From: Candidatus Komeilibacteria bacterium | GTDB taxonomy: Bacteria; Patescibacteriota; Patescibacteriia; UBA1558; UBA10009 | NCBI GenBank assembly: GCA_030688315.1 | Contig: JAUYIT010000030.1 | Location: 1-58,261 of the forward strand | DNA length: 58,261 bases | Direction of reading: 5' to 3' | Shown: positions 23,295 to 31,048 of the stretch, one piece after another | How positions within the stretch are numbered: the first letter of the stretch is position 1 | How the letters are laid out: every line of letters starts with the position of its first letter | The notes under the pieces: model-generated | The model's input: the letters and a program-made list of their open reading frames with translations, nothing else | What the model was told of the DNA's origin: nothing | Database searches by the model: none | Program-made: the position numbers and the translations under genes

Positions 23295-24155
23295 ATGCCA
23301 GATTATCAAATCCATGATTTATCGGAGCGCCAGTTAAAATTCGGCTATTGGCTGTTAACCCACGCTCGGAATTTTAAAAAGGCGCTGATTATCGCTTTAA
23401 TTGCCGTAAGCGCGTTGTTTTGGGGTTTGGCCATTTACGGTTTAACCGTTTACCTGGTCAATAGTCAGCAAGATCAGCAGATTATTCAAGGCATTGCTGA
23501 TAATGACATTGATTTTGAAGGTTTTAGGCAGAGGCATAAGCCCCAGGATTTGGTTTTTGGACCGTCTCAGTTGATTTATACCGGCAATAACAAATATGAT
23601 TTTAGCGCCGAGGCTTATAACCCTAATCTTAACCGCGGCATCGTGGCTTTGTCATATTTTTTCACGGCCGGCGACTTTACCACCGCCACTGAAAGCATTA
23701 CCATTTGGCCCGGGCAAAAAGTTCTATTATTATCCCTAGCCAATCAAACAGTCAGGCGTTTAACCGAGGCGAACCTGCAAATCGATTCCCTGGTCTGGCA
23801 ACCGCTTGGTCAGCAGGCCATTGATCCAAGCGTTGAACCGGTTACGGTTTCAGAGATTGAATTTACCCAAGAGGCATCAAGCAAGCAAAGATCTTACGTT
23901 ACCTTTAACGCTCGCAACAACATTTTTAAAAATTATTGGACTGTTGATTTTCAAGCCGCGCTTTATAGCGGCAATAACCTGATTGGCGTTAACCAAATCC
24001 GGGTCAATGAATTTTTAGCCGAAGAAACCAGAGCTCTGGAAATGAGCTGGTTTGAATCATTGCCCAGAGTGAGCCGGGTGGAAGTAACTCCGCTGTTAAA
24101 TATTTACGATAGCGCTAATTTTTACAGCTTGCCCGGGCAGGCCGTGGAGGAGTAG
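23295..24155 (+). CDS. Membrane-anchored hypothetical protein upstream of rodA/ftsW
   Basis: The 286-residue protein has one transmembrane helix (ALIIALIAVSALFWGLAIYGLTVYLV) and an outside region of mixed beta character without cysteines. The ATG at 23295 is preferred; the longer frame runs through untranslated sequence. It ends 6 nt before the SEDS gene, so the two are co-transcribed, and a role in cell-wall synthesis or its spatial control is an inference from that linkage. I do not recognise a named domain. Confidence 0.6.
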   Translation: MPDYQIHDLSERQLKFGYWLLTHARNFKKALIIALIAVSALFWGLAIYGLTVYLVNSQQDQQIIQGIADNDIDFEGFRQRHKPQDLVFGPSQLIYTGNNKYDFSAEAYNPNLNRGIVALSYFFTAGDFTTATESITIWPGQKVLLLSLANQTVRRLTEANLQIDSLVWQPLGQQAIDPSVEPVTVSEIEFTQEASSKQRSYVTFNARNNIFKNYWTVDFQAALYSGNNLIGVNQIRVNEFLAEETRALEMSWFESLPRVSRVEVTPLLNIYDSANFYSLPGQAVEE

Positions 24156-24161
24156 GGCAAT

Positions 24162-25280
24162 ATGCCAAAAAGATTTTTAATCTGGTTCCAGTATTGCGAC
24201 TGGTATTTAATCATCAATATATTTTTATTGATGATTTTCGGTTTGGCCACGCTGTATAGTTTGCAAATTAACGTGGATAATCCTAATTTTGAAGTTTTCA
24301 ATCACCAGCTGATTTTGGCCCTGGTTGGTTTGGGTATGTTTATTTTGATTAGCTCAATCAATTTTAAGGTTTGGGCGGATTATTATAAGATCATTTTATT
24401 CGGCGGCGCGCTCCTATTAATCGCCGTTTTGTTGTTTGGTACCGATGTCCGGGGCACCACCGGCTGGCTGGTTATTTTGGGACAGGGTTTTCAGCCCGTG
24501 GAATTTGTAAAAATCGCTCTGATTATTTTTTTGGCCCGGCTGTTTTCGCAGGGCGGTTATCAAACCAGCCCGGTCAAGGGTTTGCTGATCAGCGGTTCCG
24601 GCGCCGTACTGCTGATCGTGTTGGTACTACTGCAGCCGGATTTTGGTTCAGCCATGCTCTTGTTTGCCGGTTGGCTGGCAATGTATTTTTTATTGCCCAT
24701 CAGAAAAAAAACCGTTCTGATTATGGCCGTGGCGGGTCTGACTGTTGCCTTGGCTTTTGGCATGTTTTTCCTTAAGGATTATCAAAAAGACCGCTTGCTC
24801 ACTTTTTTAAATCCGCAGCAAGATCCGTTGGGTTCGGGTTATAACGTGAGGCAGGCGGTGGTGGCGGTGGGTTCGGGCCAGTTTTTTGGCCGGGGTTTGG
24901 GGCTGGGCTCGCAAAGCCAGCTGAATTTTTTGCCTGAACAGCAGACCGACTTTATTTTTGCCGTTATTGCCGAAGAATTGGGTTTTGTGGGCGCGGGACT
25001 GGTGCTGCTGTTGTTTTTCAGCTTGCTGGCACGCGTTTACGCTATTGCCAGTTTGGCCAAGGATAACTTTGCTCACTTTTTTTGCCTGGGCCTGATTTGC
25101 TTGTTAACCATACAAATTTTTATCAATATCGGCATGAATTTGGGCATTGCCCCGGTTACCGGCGTGCCTTTGCCCTTAATTTCCTATGGTGGCAGTTCCT
25201 TGCTGTCTGTGTTGATTTTTTTGGGTATTGTTCATAATATTCAAATCAGAAATAAGCGCTCGCTTTTTGCCAGAATGTAG
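24162..25280 (+). CDS. rodA: SEDS-family peptidoglycan polymerase (RodA/FtsW type)
   Basis: The 372 residues have about ten transmembrane segments and the SEDS landmarks: a W-rich GTTGWLVILGQGFQPVEFVKIALI loop, the large periplasmic loop with GSGYNVRQAVVAVGSGQFFGRGLGLGSQSQLNFLPEQQTDFIFAVIAEELGF, and the C-terminal GVPLPLISYGGSSLL. These proteins polymerise lipid II into glycan strands with a partner PBP2-type transpeptidase. RodA is favoured over FtsW on overall look, but the two cannot be separated confidently here. Confidence 0.9.
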   Translation: MPKRFLIWFQYCDWYLIINIFLLMIFGLATLYSLQINVDNPNFEVFNHQLILALVGLGMFILISSINFKVWADYYKIILFGGALLLIAVLLFGTDVRGTTGWLVILGQGFQPVEFVKIALIIFLARLFSQGGYQTSPVKGLLISGSGAVLLIVLVLLQPDFGSAMLLFAGWLAMYFLLPIRKKTVLIMAVAGLTVALAFGMFFLKDYQKDRLLTFLNPQQDPLGSGYNVRQAVVAVGSGQFFGRGLGLGSQSQLNFLPEQQTDFIFAVIAEELGFVGAGLVLLLFFSLLARVYAIASLAKDNFAHFFCLGLICLLTIQIFINIGMNLGIAPVTGVPLPLISYGGSSLLSVLIFLGIVHNIQIRNKRSLFARM

Positions 25281-25303
25281 CCATTAGCCCAAAGCCAGTG
25301 GCC

Positions 25304-25332
25304 TTGACTTAATTGGTCGATTGTATTAGTAT
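25304..25332 (+). promoter_or_regulatory. Promoter for rplY
   Basis: TTGACT at 25304-25309 and TAGTAT at 25327-25332 with a 17-nt spacer, about 30 nt upstream of the ATG. Confidence 0.75.
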
Positions 25333-25367
25333 AGTACCCAAGCACAGTTAATTACTAACCTACAAAT

Positions 25368-26063
25368 ATGGTCAATCAAGAAATTAAACTTTCCGCCAAA
25401 ACCAGAACTTTACCCACCAAAGCCCTTAACGAGCAAAGAAGCAACGGCTTGGTGCCGGCTGAACTGTACGGTTCGGGCAAACCCAATCAGCATTTATTCG
25501 TCAACAAGCTGGAATTGGAAAAGGTCTATCATCAGGCCGGTTCCAGCAGTTTGGTTGATTTATCGGTGGATGACGCTGCTACTTTTAAGGTCATGGTGCA
25601 GGATGTTCAGGTTGATCCGTTGTCCGGCAAACTGGACCACGCTGATTTGTTTCAAATTGAAATGGACAAGGAAATGTTTGCTCACCTGCCTTTGGTGTTG
25701 CTGGGCGAATCCAAGGCCATTAAGGAACAGGGCGGCACGCTGGTTACTCCGTTGCAGGAAGTGGAAATTTCCTGTTTGCCCAAGGATTTGATTCCTCATT
25801 TGGAAGTTGATTTGTCCATGCTGGCCAATATCGGCGATTCCATCAGGGTCAAAGATCTTAAAATTCCTGCCACCATCAAGCTGGTTACTAACGAAGATGA
25901 AGTGGTTGCCTCGGCTATTTTGCAGAAGTTTGAAGCCGAAGCCGTGGTTGCTCCGGTGGCTGAAGCCGCTGTTGAAGGCGCTCCGGCCGAAGGTGCTGAA
26001 GCCAAAGCCGAAGGCGCCGGCGGAGCCGAAGCGGGCAAGAAAAAATCCGAAGAAAAAAAATAA
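25368..26063 (+). CDS. rplY: Large ribosomal subunit protein bL25 (CTC-type)
   Basis: This 231-residue protein has the bL25 5S-rRNA-binding N-terminal domain (LPTKALNEQRSNGLVPAELYGSGKPNQHLFV) and the longer beta-domain of the CTC/TL5 type (VMVQDVQVDPLSGKLDHADLFQI, EVEISCLPKDLIPHLEVDLS). The C-terminus is a low-complexity Ala/Glu/Lys tail (APAEGAEAKAEGAGG). It has its own promoter. Confidence 0.94.
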   Translation: MVNQEIKLSAKTRTLPTKALNEQRSNGLVPAELYGSGKPNQHLFVNKLELEKVYHQAGSSSLVDLSVDDAATFKVMVQDVQVDPLSGKLDHADLFQIEMDKEMFAHLPLVLLGESKAIKEQGGTLVTPLQEVEISCLPKDLIPHLEVDLSMLANIGDSIRVKDLKIPATIKLVTNEDEVVASAILQKFEAEAVVAPVAEAAVEGAPAEGAEAKAEGAGGAEAGKKKSEEKK

Positions 26064-26087
26064 GTTCTCTTTACTTTCTTAAAACTC

Positions 26088-26582
26088 ATGGATACCGGGC
26101 AGATAAAAATTATTTTCTCCAGGTTAATCTTGGTTTTAATAGTTGTCGGCTCATTGCTGTCGGCCATTTTTTACCTTAACTCCCGCTGGGAAAAAATCCG
26201 CGATATTCGGCGCCAGGCCGATGCCGGATCAATCGTTAAAGCCCTGGATTTTTACAACGTCCAGTTCGGCTCTTATCCCGATAATACCGATGACGACGGC
26301 GATGGTTGGGATAAAAGTAACGATCCCGCTGACAGAAAATTTTTGGAACCATTAAACAAGGTCGGCTTATTGCCGGCCTTGGCTTTTGATCCTAAAAACG
26401 ACGAAGTTTACCATTACCGCTATCAAAAGTTTTCTTCCGGCGATTTTGGCTGTGACCGGCCGTACGCCGTTTTTCAAATCACTAAATTTGAAGAAGTGGT
26501 TGATTTGGGCCGGGGCGAGTGCCCCGAAATCAACTGGACCAAGCTGGCGCCCAACGGCTACACCTGGTTTTCCTTGGAATAA
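26088..26582 (+). CDS. Pseudopilin-like protein (GspG-type)
   Basis: The 164 residues have an N-terminal hydrophobic helix (IIFSRLILVLIVVGSLLSAIFYL) followed by RRQADAGSIVKALDFYNVQFGSYPDNTDDDGDGWDKSNDPADRKFLEPL, which resembles the GspG pseudopilin globular region with an Asp-rich, possibly calcium-binding loop. A canonical prepilin peptidase site before the helix (GFTLIE) is absent, so processing is uncertain. It may be a stand-alone pilin-fold membrane protein of the type common in Patescibacteria. Confidence 0.6.
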   Translation: MDTGQIKIIFSRLILVLIVVGSLLSAIFYLNSRWEKIRDIRRQADAGSIVKALDFYNVQFGSYPDNTDDDGDGWDKSNDPADRKFLEPLNKVGLLPALAFDPKNDEVYHYRYQKFSSGDFGCDRPYAVFQITKFEEVVDLGRGECPEINWTKLAPNGYTWFSLE

Positions 26583-26588
26583 AATTTT

Positions 26589-27254
26589 ATGTCCGAAATC
26601 ATCAATACCTATTTGTTAAATGATCCCGAAACCGTTATTGCCATGGATCGGCAGGAGTTTTATGATGAGCAAATCAAGGCCTTTAAAAAAACCGGCCAGC
26701 CCATCAGAGCCAACGAAATAGTGGATATTTTTGTATTCAATTCATCAGGTGAACTTTTAGTTCAAAAAAGATCCGATGACAAAGCTCATAATCCTGGTTT
26801 GCTTGATAAATCAGTCGGAGGCCATATTTCGTTTGGCAATGAACCGGATTTTACGGTTATGGTGGAAACAGTCCAAGAGTTACAAGCTCCGTCAATTGTC
26901 TTGAAAAATGACGTTGATTATAGAAAAACTATTAATCTCTTAAATGATTATTTAAAAGTGGTTTCGGTAATAAAGTATGTCAATACCAAAATCTATAAAA
27001 TAGAAAAGATTATTAATGGACAAAAAATACTAATCGCTAATAGGATTCATGCTTACTTTGGGGTTTATGACGGCAGCGTTAAACCCGTGGATCGTGAAGC
27101 GAGGGGTATTTTATGGTATTCTTTGAAGGAATTGGATGACGAAATGAAAAGACTTCCTGAAACTTTTTCCTGCGATATGCATGCTTTGTTTAAAGAGCTC
27201 CGTCCGGAAATTGAGGAGTTTCTAGAATTATTGGCTAAACAGAAGAAGTCTTGA
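26589..27254 (+). CDS. NUDIX-fold protein with a degenerate Nudix box
   Basis: The N-terminal part resembles IPP-isomerase/NUDIX proteins: RANEIVDIFVFNSSGELLVQKRS and GLLDKSVGGHISFGNEPDF. Where the box GX5EX7REUXEEXGU is expected, the sequence reads GHISFGNEPDFTVMVETVQEL: the first Glu and the Arg are replaced, and only part of the acidic cluster remains. Hydrolase activity may therefore be altered or lost. The gene is 7 nt after the pseudopilin gene and overlaps prmC tail-to-tail by 20 nt. Confidence 0.75.
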   Translation: MSEIINTYLLNDPETVIAMDRQEFYDEQIKAFKKTGQPIRANEIVDIFVFNSSGELLVQKRSDDKAHNPGLLDKSVGGHISFGNEPDFTVMVETVQELQAPSIVLKNDVDYRKTINLLNDYLKVVSVIKYVNTKIYKIEKIINGQKILIANRIHAYFGVYDGSVKPVDREARGILWYSLKELDDEMKRLPETFSCDMHALFKELRPEIEEFLELLAKQKKS

Positions 27255-27978
27255 TATTAATACCGGTCTTATCTTCATAGATAACGATCGGTTGAGGGTT
27301 TAGTTGAGCAACTTGTTGGAAAAATTTATCGTAAGTACCAACCAGAGCCAATTTTGGCTCTTTTTTGATTGAGGGTTCATTGAGGTCATTTGTATCAAGG
27401 TAGGGCAGATTGGCCAGAATCAGGTCAATTTTTAGGCCCTGGAGGGGTTTTAGCAGGTCGCCCTGAAGAAATTCAATGTATTGATCAACTCCATGAAAGT
27501 AAGCGTTTTTTTTGGCAACTTGAAGAGCTTTTGGACTAATGTCCACGGCGTAAAATTTAAAATCACTAAGGTCATAGTTTTGTTTTTGAAGTTCTTTGAT
27601 AATAGTGATAATGATACAACCGGAACCGGTGCCTAGGTCGCAAATCGTGTCGCCTGGTTTAATATTAGCTAGTGCTTTGGCAATCAGCTCTTCGGTTAGA
27701 GGCCGGGGGATTAACACGTTTTTATTAACGTAAAAATTTCGGCCGTAAAATTCCTTTTGACCAGTCAAATAAGCGATTGGCCAGTTTTTGGAACGCCGGC
27801 TGATTAAATAAAAAAAACGGATTTTTTGAATCCAGTTCAATTTAACTTCAGGATGGGTGTATAAGAATTCTTTGGATTTGTTTAAAACAAAGGCGAGTAA
27901 AATATCAGCGTCCAATTGAGCAGAATCAAATGACTCAAGTTTTTGAGCGGCCTTGGTTAAGGCGGATTTGATAGTCAT
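27235..27978 (-). CDS. prmC: Peptide chain release factor N5-glutamine methyltransferase-like protein
   Basis: About 247 residues with the HemK/PrmC helical N-domain (ADILLAFVLNKSKEFLYTHPE) and AYLTGQKEFYGRNFYVNKNVLIPRP, then an AdoMet fold with ICDLGTGSGCIIITI and FYAVDISPKAL. The catalytic motif, normally NPPY, reads NLPY here, which is unusual. It methylates the GGQ Gln of release factors; prfA lies just upstream on the same strand, its natural substrate gene. The start at 27978 excludes the repeat-derived N-terminal extension. The C-terminus is somewhat short. Confidence 0.88.
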   Translation of the reverse strand: MTIKSALTKAAQKLESFDSAQLDADILLAFVLNKSKEFLYTHPEVKLNWIQKIRFFYLISRRSKNWPIAYLTGQKEFYGRNFYVNKNVLIPRPLTEELIAKALANIKPGDTICDLGTGSGCIIITIIKELQKQNYDLSDFKFYAVDISPKALQVAKKNAYFHGVDQYIEFLQGDLLKPLQGLKIDLILANLPYLDTNDLNEPSIKKEPKLALVGTYDKFFQQVAQLNPQPIVIYEDKTGINIKTSSV

Positions 27979-28012
27979 GGTATTGGCATTGCCTCGCTCG
28001 GGCATGAAAAAT

Positions 28013-28110
28013 GTCATTGCGAGCGACCGAAGGGAGCGCGGCAATCTCGTTACTATTTTTATCATCGGGATTGCTTCGTCGCTCGCTTTCAGCTCGCTCC
28101 TCGCAATGAC
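28013..28110. repeat. Dispersed palindromic element, copy 4
   Basis: GTCATTGCGAGCGACC...GGCAATCTCG and CGGGATTGCTTCGTCGCTCGC...CTCGCAATGAC flank an A/T-rich centre. It lies between prfA and prmC. Confidence 0.8.
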
Positions 28111-28134
28111 ATTATTGCCCTCGCTCGTCAGTAC

Positions 28135-29190
28135 TTAATTCGTATCGGCTTTTCTTAATTCACTAATCAATTCATCAAGTCCGCCGTCCAAAATCGTGGG
28201 CATGTTATGCAAAGTCAGTTTAATGCGATGATCGGTAATGCGATCCTGGGGGTAATTGTAGGTTCTGATTTTTTCGGAGCGATCACCGGTGCCAATCTGG
28301 CTTTTGCGCTTTTCCGACATTTCCTGGCGTTTTTTGGCTTCGGCCGCGTCCAACAGGCGCGAACGCAAAACCGACATGGCCCTTTCGCGGTTTTGAATCT
28401 GACTGCGTTCATCCTGGCACTGGACCGTGATGCCGCTGGGAATATGGGTAATTCTGATTGCCGAATAAGTGGTGTTAACGGATTGTCCGCCATTACCCGA
28501 TGAAGTAGTGGCTTCAATTTTTAAATCAGCCGGGTTGATTTTAAAATCAACTTCTTCGGCTTCGGGCAAAACCACAATGGTGGCGGCGGAAGTGTGCACG
28601 CGTCCGGCTTTTTCGGTTTCGGGCACGCGCTGAACGCGATGCACGCCCGATTCGTATTTTAAGTAACGGTAAACGTTTTTACCCGTAACTTCAAAAATTA
28701 TTTCTTTAAAACCGCCCAAAGTGTTGCGGCTGGAAGTGATAATCTTGGCCTGCCAGCCTTTTTTTTCGGCATAATGCGAGTACATCCTAAACAGTTCGGC
28801 CGCGAATAAGGTGGATTCGTCGCCGCCGGTGCCGGCTCTAATTTCCATAATAATGTTTTTTTTGTCGCTGGGGTCGGCGGGATTCAAAATTTCAGCCAAA
28901 TGTTCGGTTAGTTCGTTTTGTTCTTTGGTTAAGCGCTGTTTTTCTTCCGTTACCATGGCCGCCAGTTCGCCTTCGGTTTCTGCGGATAAGGATTCGTCCA
29001 ACTCCGTTATTTCCCGTTCAATTTTTTCCAGTTTGCCGTAGTGCTCCAAAATTTCTTTGGCTTCGTAGTAATCCTTGGTCAACTTTAAAAGTTTTTCCTG
29101 GTCATTGATGATGGCAGGATCCTGTAAGTCCCTTTCCCAGGTGTCAAAATTTATCCTGATTTGTTTAATTTTTTCTGTTAGATTTTCCAT
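28135..29190 (-). CDS. prfA: Peptide chain release factor 1
   Basis: The 351-residue RF1 has the GGQ peptidyl-hydrolysis motif ([22 protein letters not shown]) and the surrounding [39 protein letters not shown] region. It recognises UAA and UAG. The ATG at 29190 is preferred to one at 29196, since the first codons of the longer form are also the end of a dispersed repeat (GAATGACC) abutting the gene. prmC, which modifies the GGQ, follows downstream after repeat copy 4. Confidence 0.96.
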   Translation of the reverse strand: MENLTEKIKQIRINFDTWERDLQDPAIINDQEKLLKLTKDYYEAKEILEHYGKLEKIEREITELDESLSAETEGELAAMVTEEKQRLTKEQNELTEHLAEILNPADPSDKKNIIMEIRAGTGGDESTLFAAELFRMYSHYAEKKGWQAKIITSSRNTLGGFKEIIFEVTGKNVYRYLKYESGVHRVQRVPETEKAGRVHTSAATIVVLPEAEEVDFKINPADLKIEATTSSGNGGQSVNTTYSAIRITHIPSGITVQCQDERSQIQNRERAMSVLRSRLLDAAEAKKRQEMSEKRKSQIGTGDRSEKIRTYNYPQDRITDHRIKLTLHNMPTILDGGLDELISELRKADTN

Positions 29191-29193
29191 GGT

Positions 29194-29245
29194 CATTCTG
29201 GAGCCGGCCGACCCGCCGAATCGGCGGGGAGACCGAGCGATAGAA
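29194..29245. repeat. Partial dispersed repeat abutting prfA, with a CCCGCCGAATCGGCGGG palindrome
   Basis: GGTCATTCTGGAG resembles one end of the large repeats, followed by CCCGCCGAATCGGCGGGGAG and GAGCGATAGAATC. The CGCCGAATCGGCGGG core recurs at 29706-29722 upstream of bL31. Confidence 0.55.
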
Positions 29246-29280
29246 TCTTTTTTAATTATACATCGGACTTATTAAAACAC

Positions 29281-29316
29281 AAAAAGGTTCCTGAAAACAA
29301 TCAAGAACCTTTTTAA
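29281..29316. terminator. Bidirectional terminator after rpmE
   Basis: AAAAAGGTTC and GAACCTTTTT flank CTGAAAACAATCAA; usable on either strand, and located just past the minus-strand bL31 stop. Confidence 0.8.
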
Positions 29317-29328
29317 AGATAATTTAAG

Positions 29329-29652
29329 CTATTTTTTGCCCGCTTCGACGGAGCGAGAGCGAGGCGAGTCGCCGGTTTCTTCCGCAACTTTACGGGCGGC
29401 TGATTTTTCCTTCTTGGCTTTTTTACCTTTTCTAACTCCGGAAGCGGTTACCTGCTTGGCGGCTTTGGCGCGGAATTTATCAACCATGCCGGCGGTATCT
29501 ACCAGTTTTTGCTTGCCAGTGTAAAAAGGATGGCAATTGGAGCAAATTTCAATATCCAGCTCTTTTAAAGTAGAGCCGGTGGTAAAGAGGTTGCCGCATG
29601 CGCATTTGACCTTAGCTTCGGTAAAATATTCGGGGTGGATAGATTTTTTCAT
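29329..29652 (-). CDS. rpmE: Large ribosomal subunit protein bL31 with extended basic tail
   Basis: The first ~70 residues are a zinc-type bL31: [21 protein letters not shown], then [24 protein letters not shown], with the CxC and CxxC ligands. The remaining ~35 residues form a Lys/Ala/Arg-rich tail ([17 protein letters not shown]) that extends beyond typical bL31, so the total is 107. It stabilises the subunit bridge at the central protuberance. Confidence 0.93.
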   Translation of the reverse strand: MKKSIHPEYFTEAKVKCACGNLFTTGSTLKELDIEICSNCHPFYTGKQKLVDTAGMVDKFRAKAAKQVTASGVRKGKKAKKEKSAARKVAEETGDSPRSRSVEAGKK

Positions 29653-29792
29653 AGTTATAATAATGGTATTGAGGATATTCTAGGGGATTTGGACTAAATT
29701 GTCAAGCCCGCCGAATCGGCGGGCAAGTCCGGGCTGGTTTTGGGTAAAAGAGGGAGGTTTTGGCAAAAATGGAGTTTTCCACAGGTAGCCGC

Positions 29793-29833
29793 TTGACGGC
29801 CGTTAGCTTATCTTGTACTATTGTACTAGTACA
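29793..29833 (+). promoter_or_regulatory. trpR promoter with trp-type operator
   Basis: TTGACG (29793-29798) and TACTAT (29816-29821) are spaced 17 nt. Overlapping the -10 is TGTACTATTGTACTAGTACA at 29814-29833. It agrees at 17 of 20 positions with TGTACTAGTTAACTAGTACA, the palindromic operator core I recall for enterobacterial TrpR. Transcription would start near 29828, leaving a very short 5' UTR. Confidence 0.85.
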
Positions 29834-29841
29834 GTATATAT

Positions 29842-30117
29842 ATGTCAAAAACTTCAAAAAAAGAAGCCGATTGGTCAGTAGAAAGAATTTTAACTAACAT
29901 CAAAGATGTTAAATTAATGTCGGTTTTTCTTAAAGATTTACTAACTCCGTCCGAATTAGAAGAAATCAAAAGGCGTTTAAAAATAATCGGCTTGCTTAAA
30001 CAGGGTATGCCGCAAAGGGAAGTGGCTAAAAAATTAAAGATCGCCATTGCCACCATTACCCGCGGCGCCCGTATGCTTAAAAATCCCAACGGGGGATTTA
30101 ATAAACTTTTTAAATAA
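29842..30117 (+). CDS. trpR: Trp operon repressor TrpR
   Basis: The 91-residue helical protein closely follows TrpR: LLTPSELEEIKRRLKIIGLLKQGMPQREVAKKLKIAIATITRGARMLKN, where QREVAKKLK-IAIATITRG matches the helix-turn-helix QREL...GIATITRGSN of E. coli TrpR. It would bind DNA when loaded with L-Trp. A near-consensus trp operator covers its own promoter, implying autoregulation, and a Trp-codon leader ORF starts 8 nt after its stop. No trp biosynthetic genes are nearby. Confidence 0.92.
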   Translation: MSKTSKKEADWSVERILTNIKDVKLMSVFLKDLLTPSELEEIKRRLKIIGLLKQGMPQREVAKKLKIAIATITRGARMLKNPNGGFNKLFK

Positions 30118-30124
30118 TAAAGTT

Positions 30125-30202
30125 ATGAATCATGCTAAATTAAACCAAAATTTCTGGCAAAGCCAAGCTTTTACATGGAAGGCTTCTTTGGTTATGTTAT
30201 AA
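30125..30202 (+). CDS. Candidate tryptophan leader peptide (25 aa)
   Basis: A 25-codon ORF begins MNHAKLNQNFWQSQ and continues AFTWKASLVML, with Trp codons at positions 11 (30155-30157) and 18 (30176-30178). The second overlaps the antiterminator strand. It begins right after trpR and ends before an intrinsic terminator, so it fits a classical trp leader. The Shine-Dalgarno is weak, and reinitiation after trpR is possible. Its product is unlikely to matter as a protein. Confidence 0.75.
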   Translation: MNHAKLNQNFWQSQAFTWKASLVML

Positions 30203-30260
30203 AATAATTTTTACCACATAGTTTAACTTAAGAATCCTTCCATGGCGTGAAGGATTTTTT
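30142..30260 (+). promoter_or_regulatory. Trp-type attenuator: alternative hairpins
   Basis: Hairpin 1:2 pairs AACCAAA (30143-30149) and AAGCC (30160-30164) with GGCTT (30181-30185) and TTTGGTT (30187-30193). The antiterminator pairs CATGGAAGG (30174-30182) with CCTTCCATG (30236-30244), nine perfect bp. The terminator pairs ATCCTTC (30234-30240) with GAAGGAT (30249-30255) followed by TTTTT. A ribosome stalled at the first Trp codon blocks strand 1 and favours the antiterminator. Confidence 0.75.
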
Positions 30261-30287
30261 CGCACACTAAAACACACAGGGTTAACT

Positions 30288-30467
30288 ATGAATTCCAAGT
30301 CGTCATCCGCGGATCAAACGTCATCCGCTCCCTGGCCAAACGGCCAACCAAATCAATCTTCAACGCCAGCTAAACCGGCGTCAACTCACCCGATTGCCGA
30401 TAACGATCAACCAGTACCGATTGATCAGAATCAAAAAGTCGTCGGCGGGTGGAGTTTCAACGATTAA
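30288..30467 (+). CDS. Small hypothetical protein (59 aa), Ser/Pro/Gln-rich
   Basis: The ORF starts about 30 nt after the attenuator's T-run. The product is hydrophilic and low-complexity (MNSKSSSADQTSSAPWPNGQ), with a short C-terminal segment VVGGWSFND; no cysteines and no membrane span. It lies 21 nt before the next gene, which has a strong ribosome site, so both form one unit behind the Trp attenuator. A peptide precursor or a disordered partner of the next protein are possible; I do not recognise it. Confidence 0.5.
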   Translation: MNSKSSSADQTSSAPWPNGQPNQSSTPAKPASTHPIADNDQPVPIDQNQKVVGGWSFND

Positions 30468-30488
30468 CCAATAGTCAGGAGGGAGAAA

Positions 30489-30992
30489 ATGTTTATGTCA
30501 GCCAACCAGGCAATTGCCTTGGTCATGGGTTATCCCATGGATCCGGTTATCTCTAAGCTTGTCAGAACGGGCATCAATCAAACTGAGGCCGTGATCTGCT
30601 GCCGCGAATTGCTAAAATTTCTCTTCATTTGCGTGCGCTATCCGGGCGACTGGCCTATGATGAGCCAGAAAGTGGACGCGGCCTGGCACGAAGCCATTTT
30701 GAACACGCCGTTCTATTTTGGCCTTTGTCGCCAACTTGGCGTCGGCTATCTTCATCATCAGCCCAGGGAGGGGTTTGACGATCCTAAGGGCATCCAGGCG
30801 CTCTATGCGGAATTTCGGGGGCATTATCGATATTACTTTGGCGAACCGCCCATCAGCGTCTGGCCGATTAATATTTATCACGCGACCTTTACGGCCTGGT
30901 GCTGCCGATCTTCCGAGCCCCTGCCACCAGACAATGAAGGCGACGGTCAGGGTGATGGCGACAATACTTCTTATCAGTCAGCGGCTGCCTGA
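30489..30992 (+). CDS. Protein similar to the glycine-rich-domain-containing (GRDP/DUF1399-like) family
   Basis: AGGAGGGAG precedes the ATG. The segment QKVDAAWHEAILNTPFYFGLCRQLGVGYLHHQP resembles the VDxxWHxHIL...Y..FC...G..xHHxP core of GRDP-like proteins (His/Trp-rich helical motif). Tryptophans are frequent (DW, AW, VW, AW), and the last ~20 residues are an acidic Gly/Asp-rich tail. Biochemical function is unknown in the family. It is expressed behind trpR and the Trp attenuator, an unexpected placement for a non-biosynthetic gene. Confidence 0.6.
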   Translation: MFMSANQAIALVMGYPMDPVISKLVRTGINQTEAVICCRELLKFLFICVRYPGDWPMMSQKVDAAWHEAILNTPFYFGLCRQLGVGYLHHQPREGFDDPKGIQALYAEFRGHYRYYFGEPPISVWPINIYHATFTAWCCRSSEPLPPDNEGDGQGDGDNTSYQSAAA

Positions 30993-30999
30993 TCAGCAT

Positions 31000-31029
31000 G
31001 GGCGGTAAATCATTACCGCCCTCTTTTTT
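31000..31029 (+). terminator. Terminator after the GRDP-like gene
   Basis: GGGCGGTAA-ATCA-TTACCGCCC stem followed by TCTTTTTTT. Confidence 0.9.
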
Positions 31030-31048
31030 TGTTCTCAATTTTCAACTC

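Noticed and set aside
27979..28065. N-terminal extension of PrmC
   Set aside because: The extra residues come from dispersed repeat copy 4.
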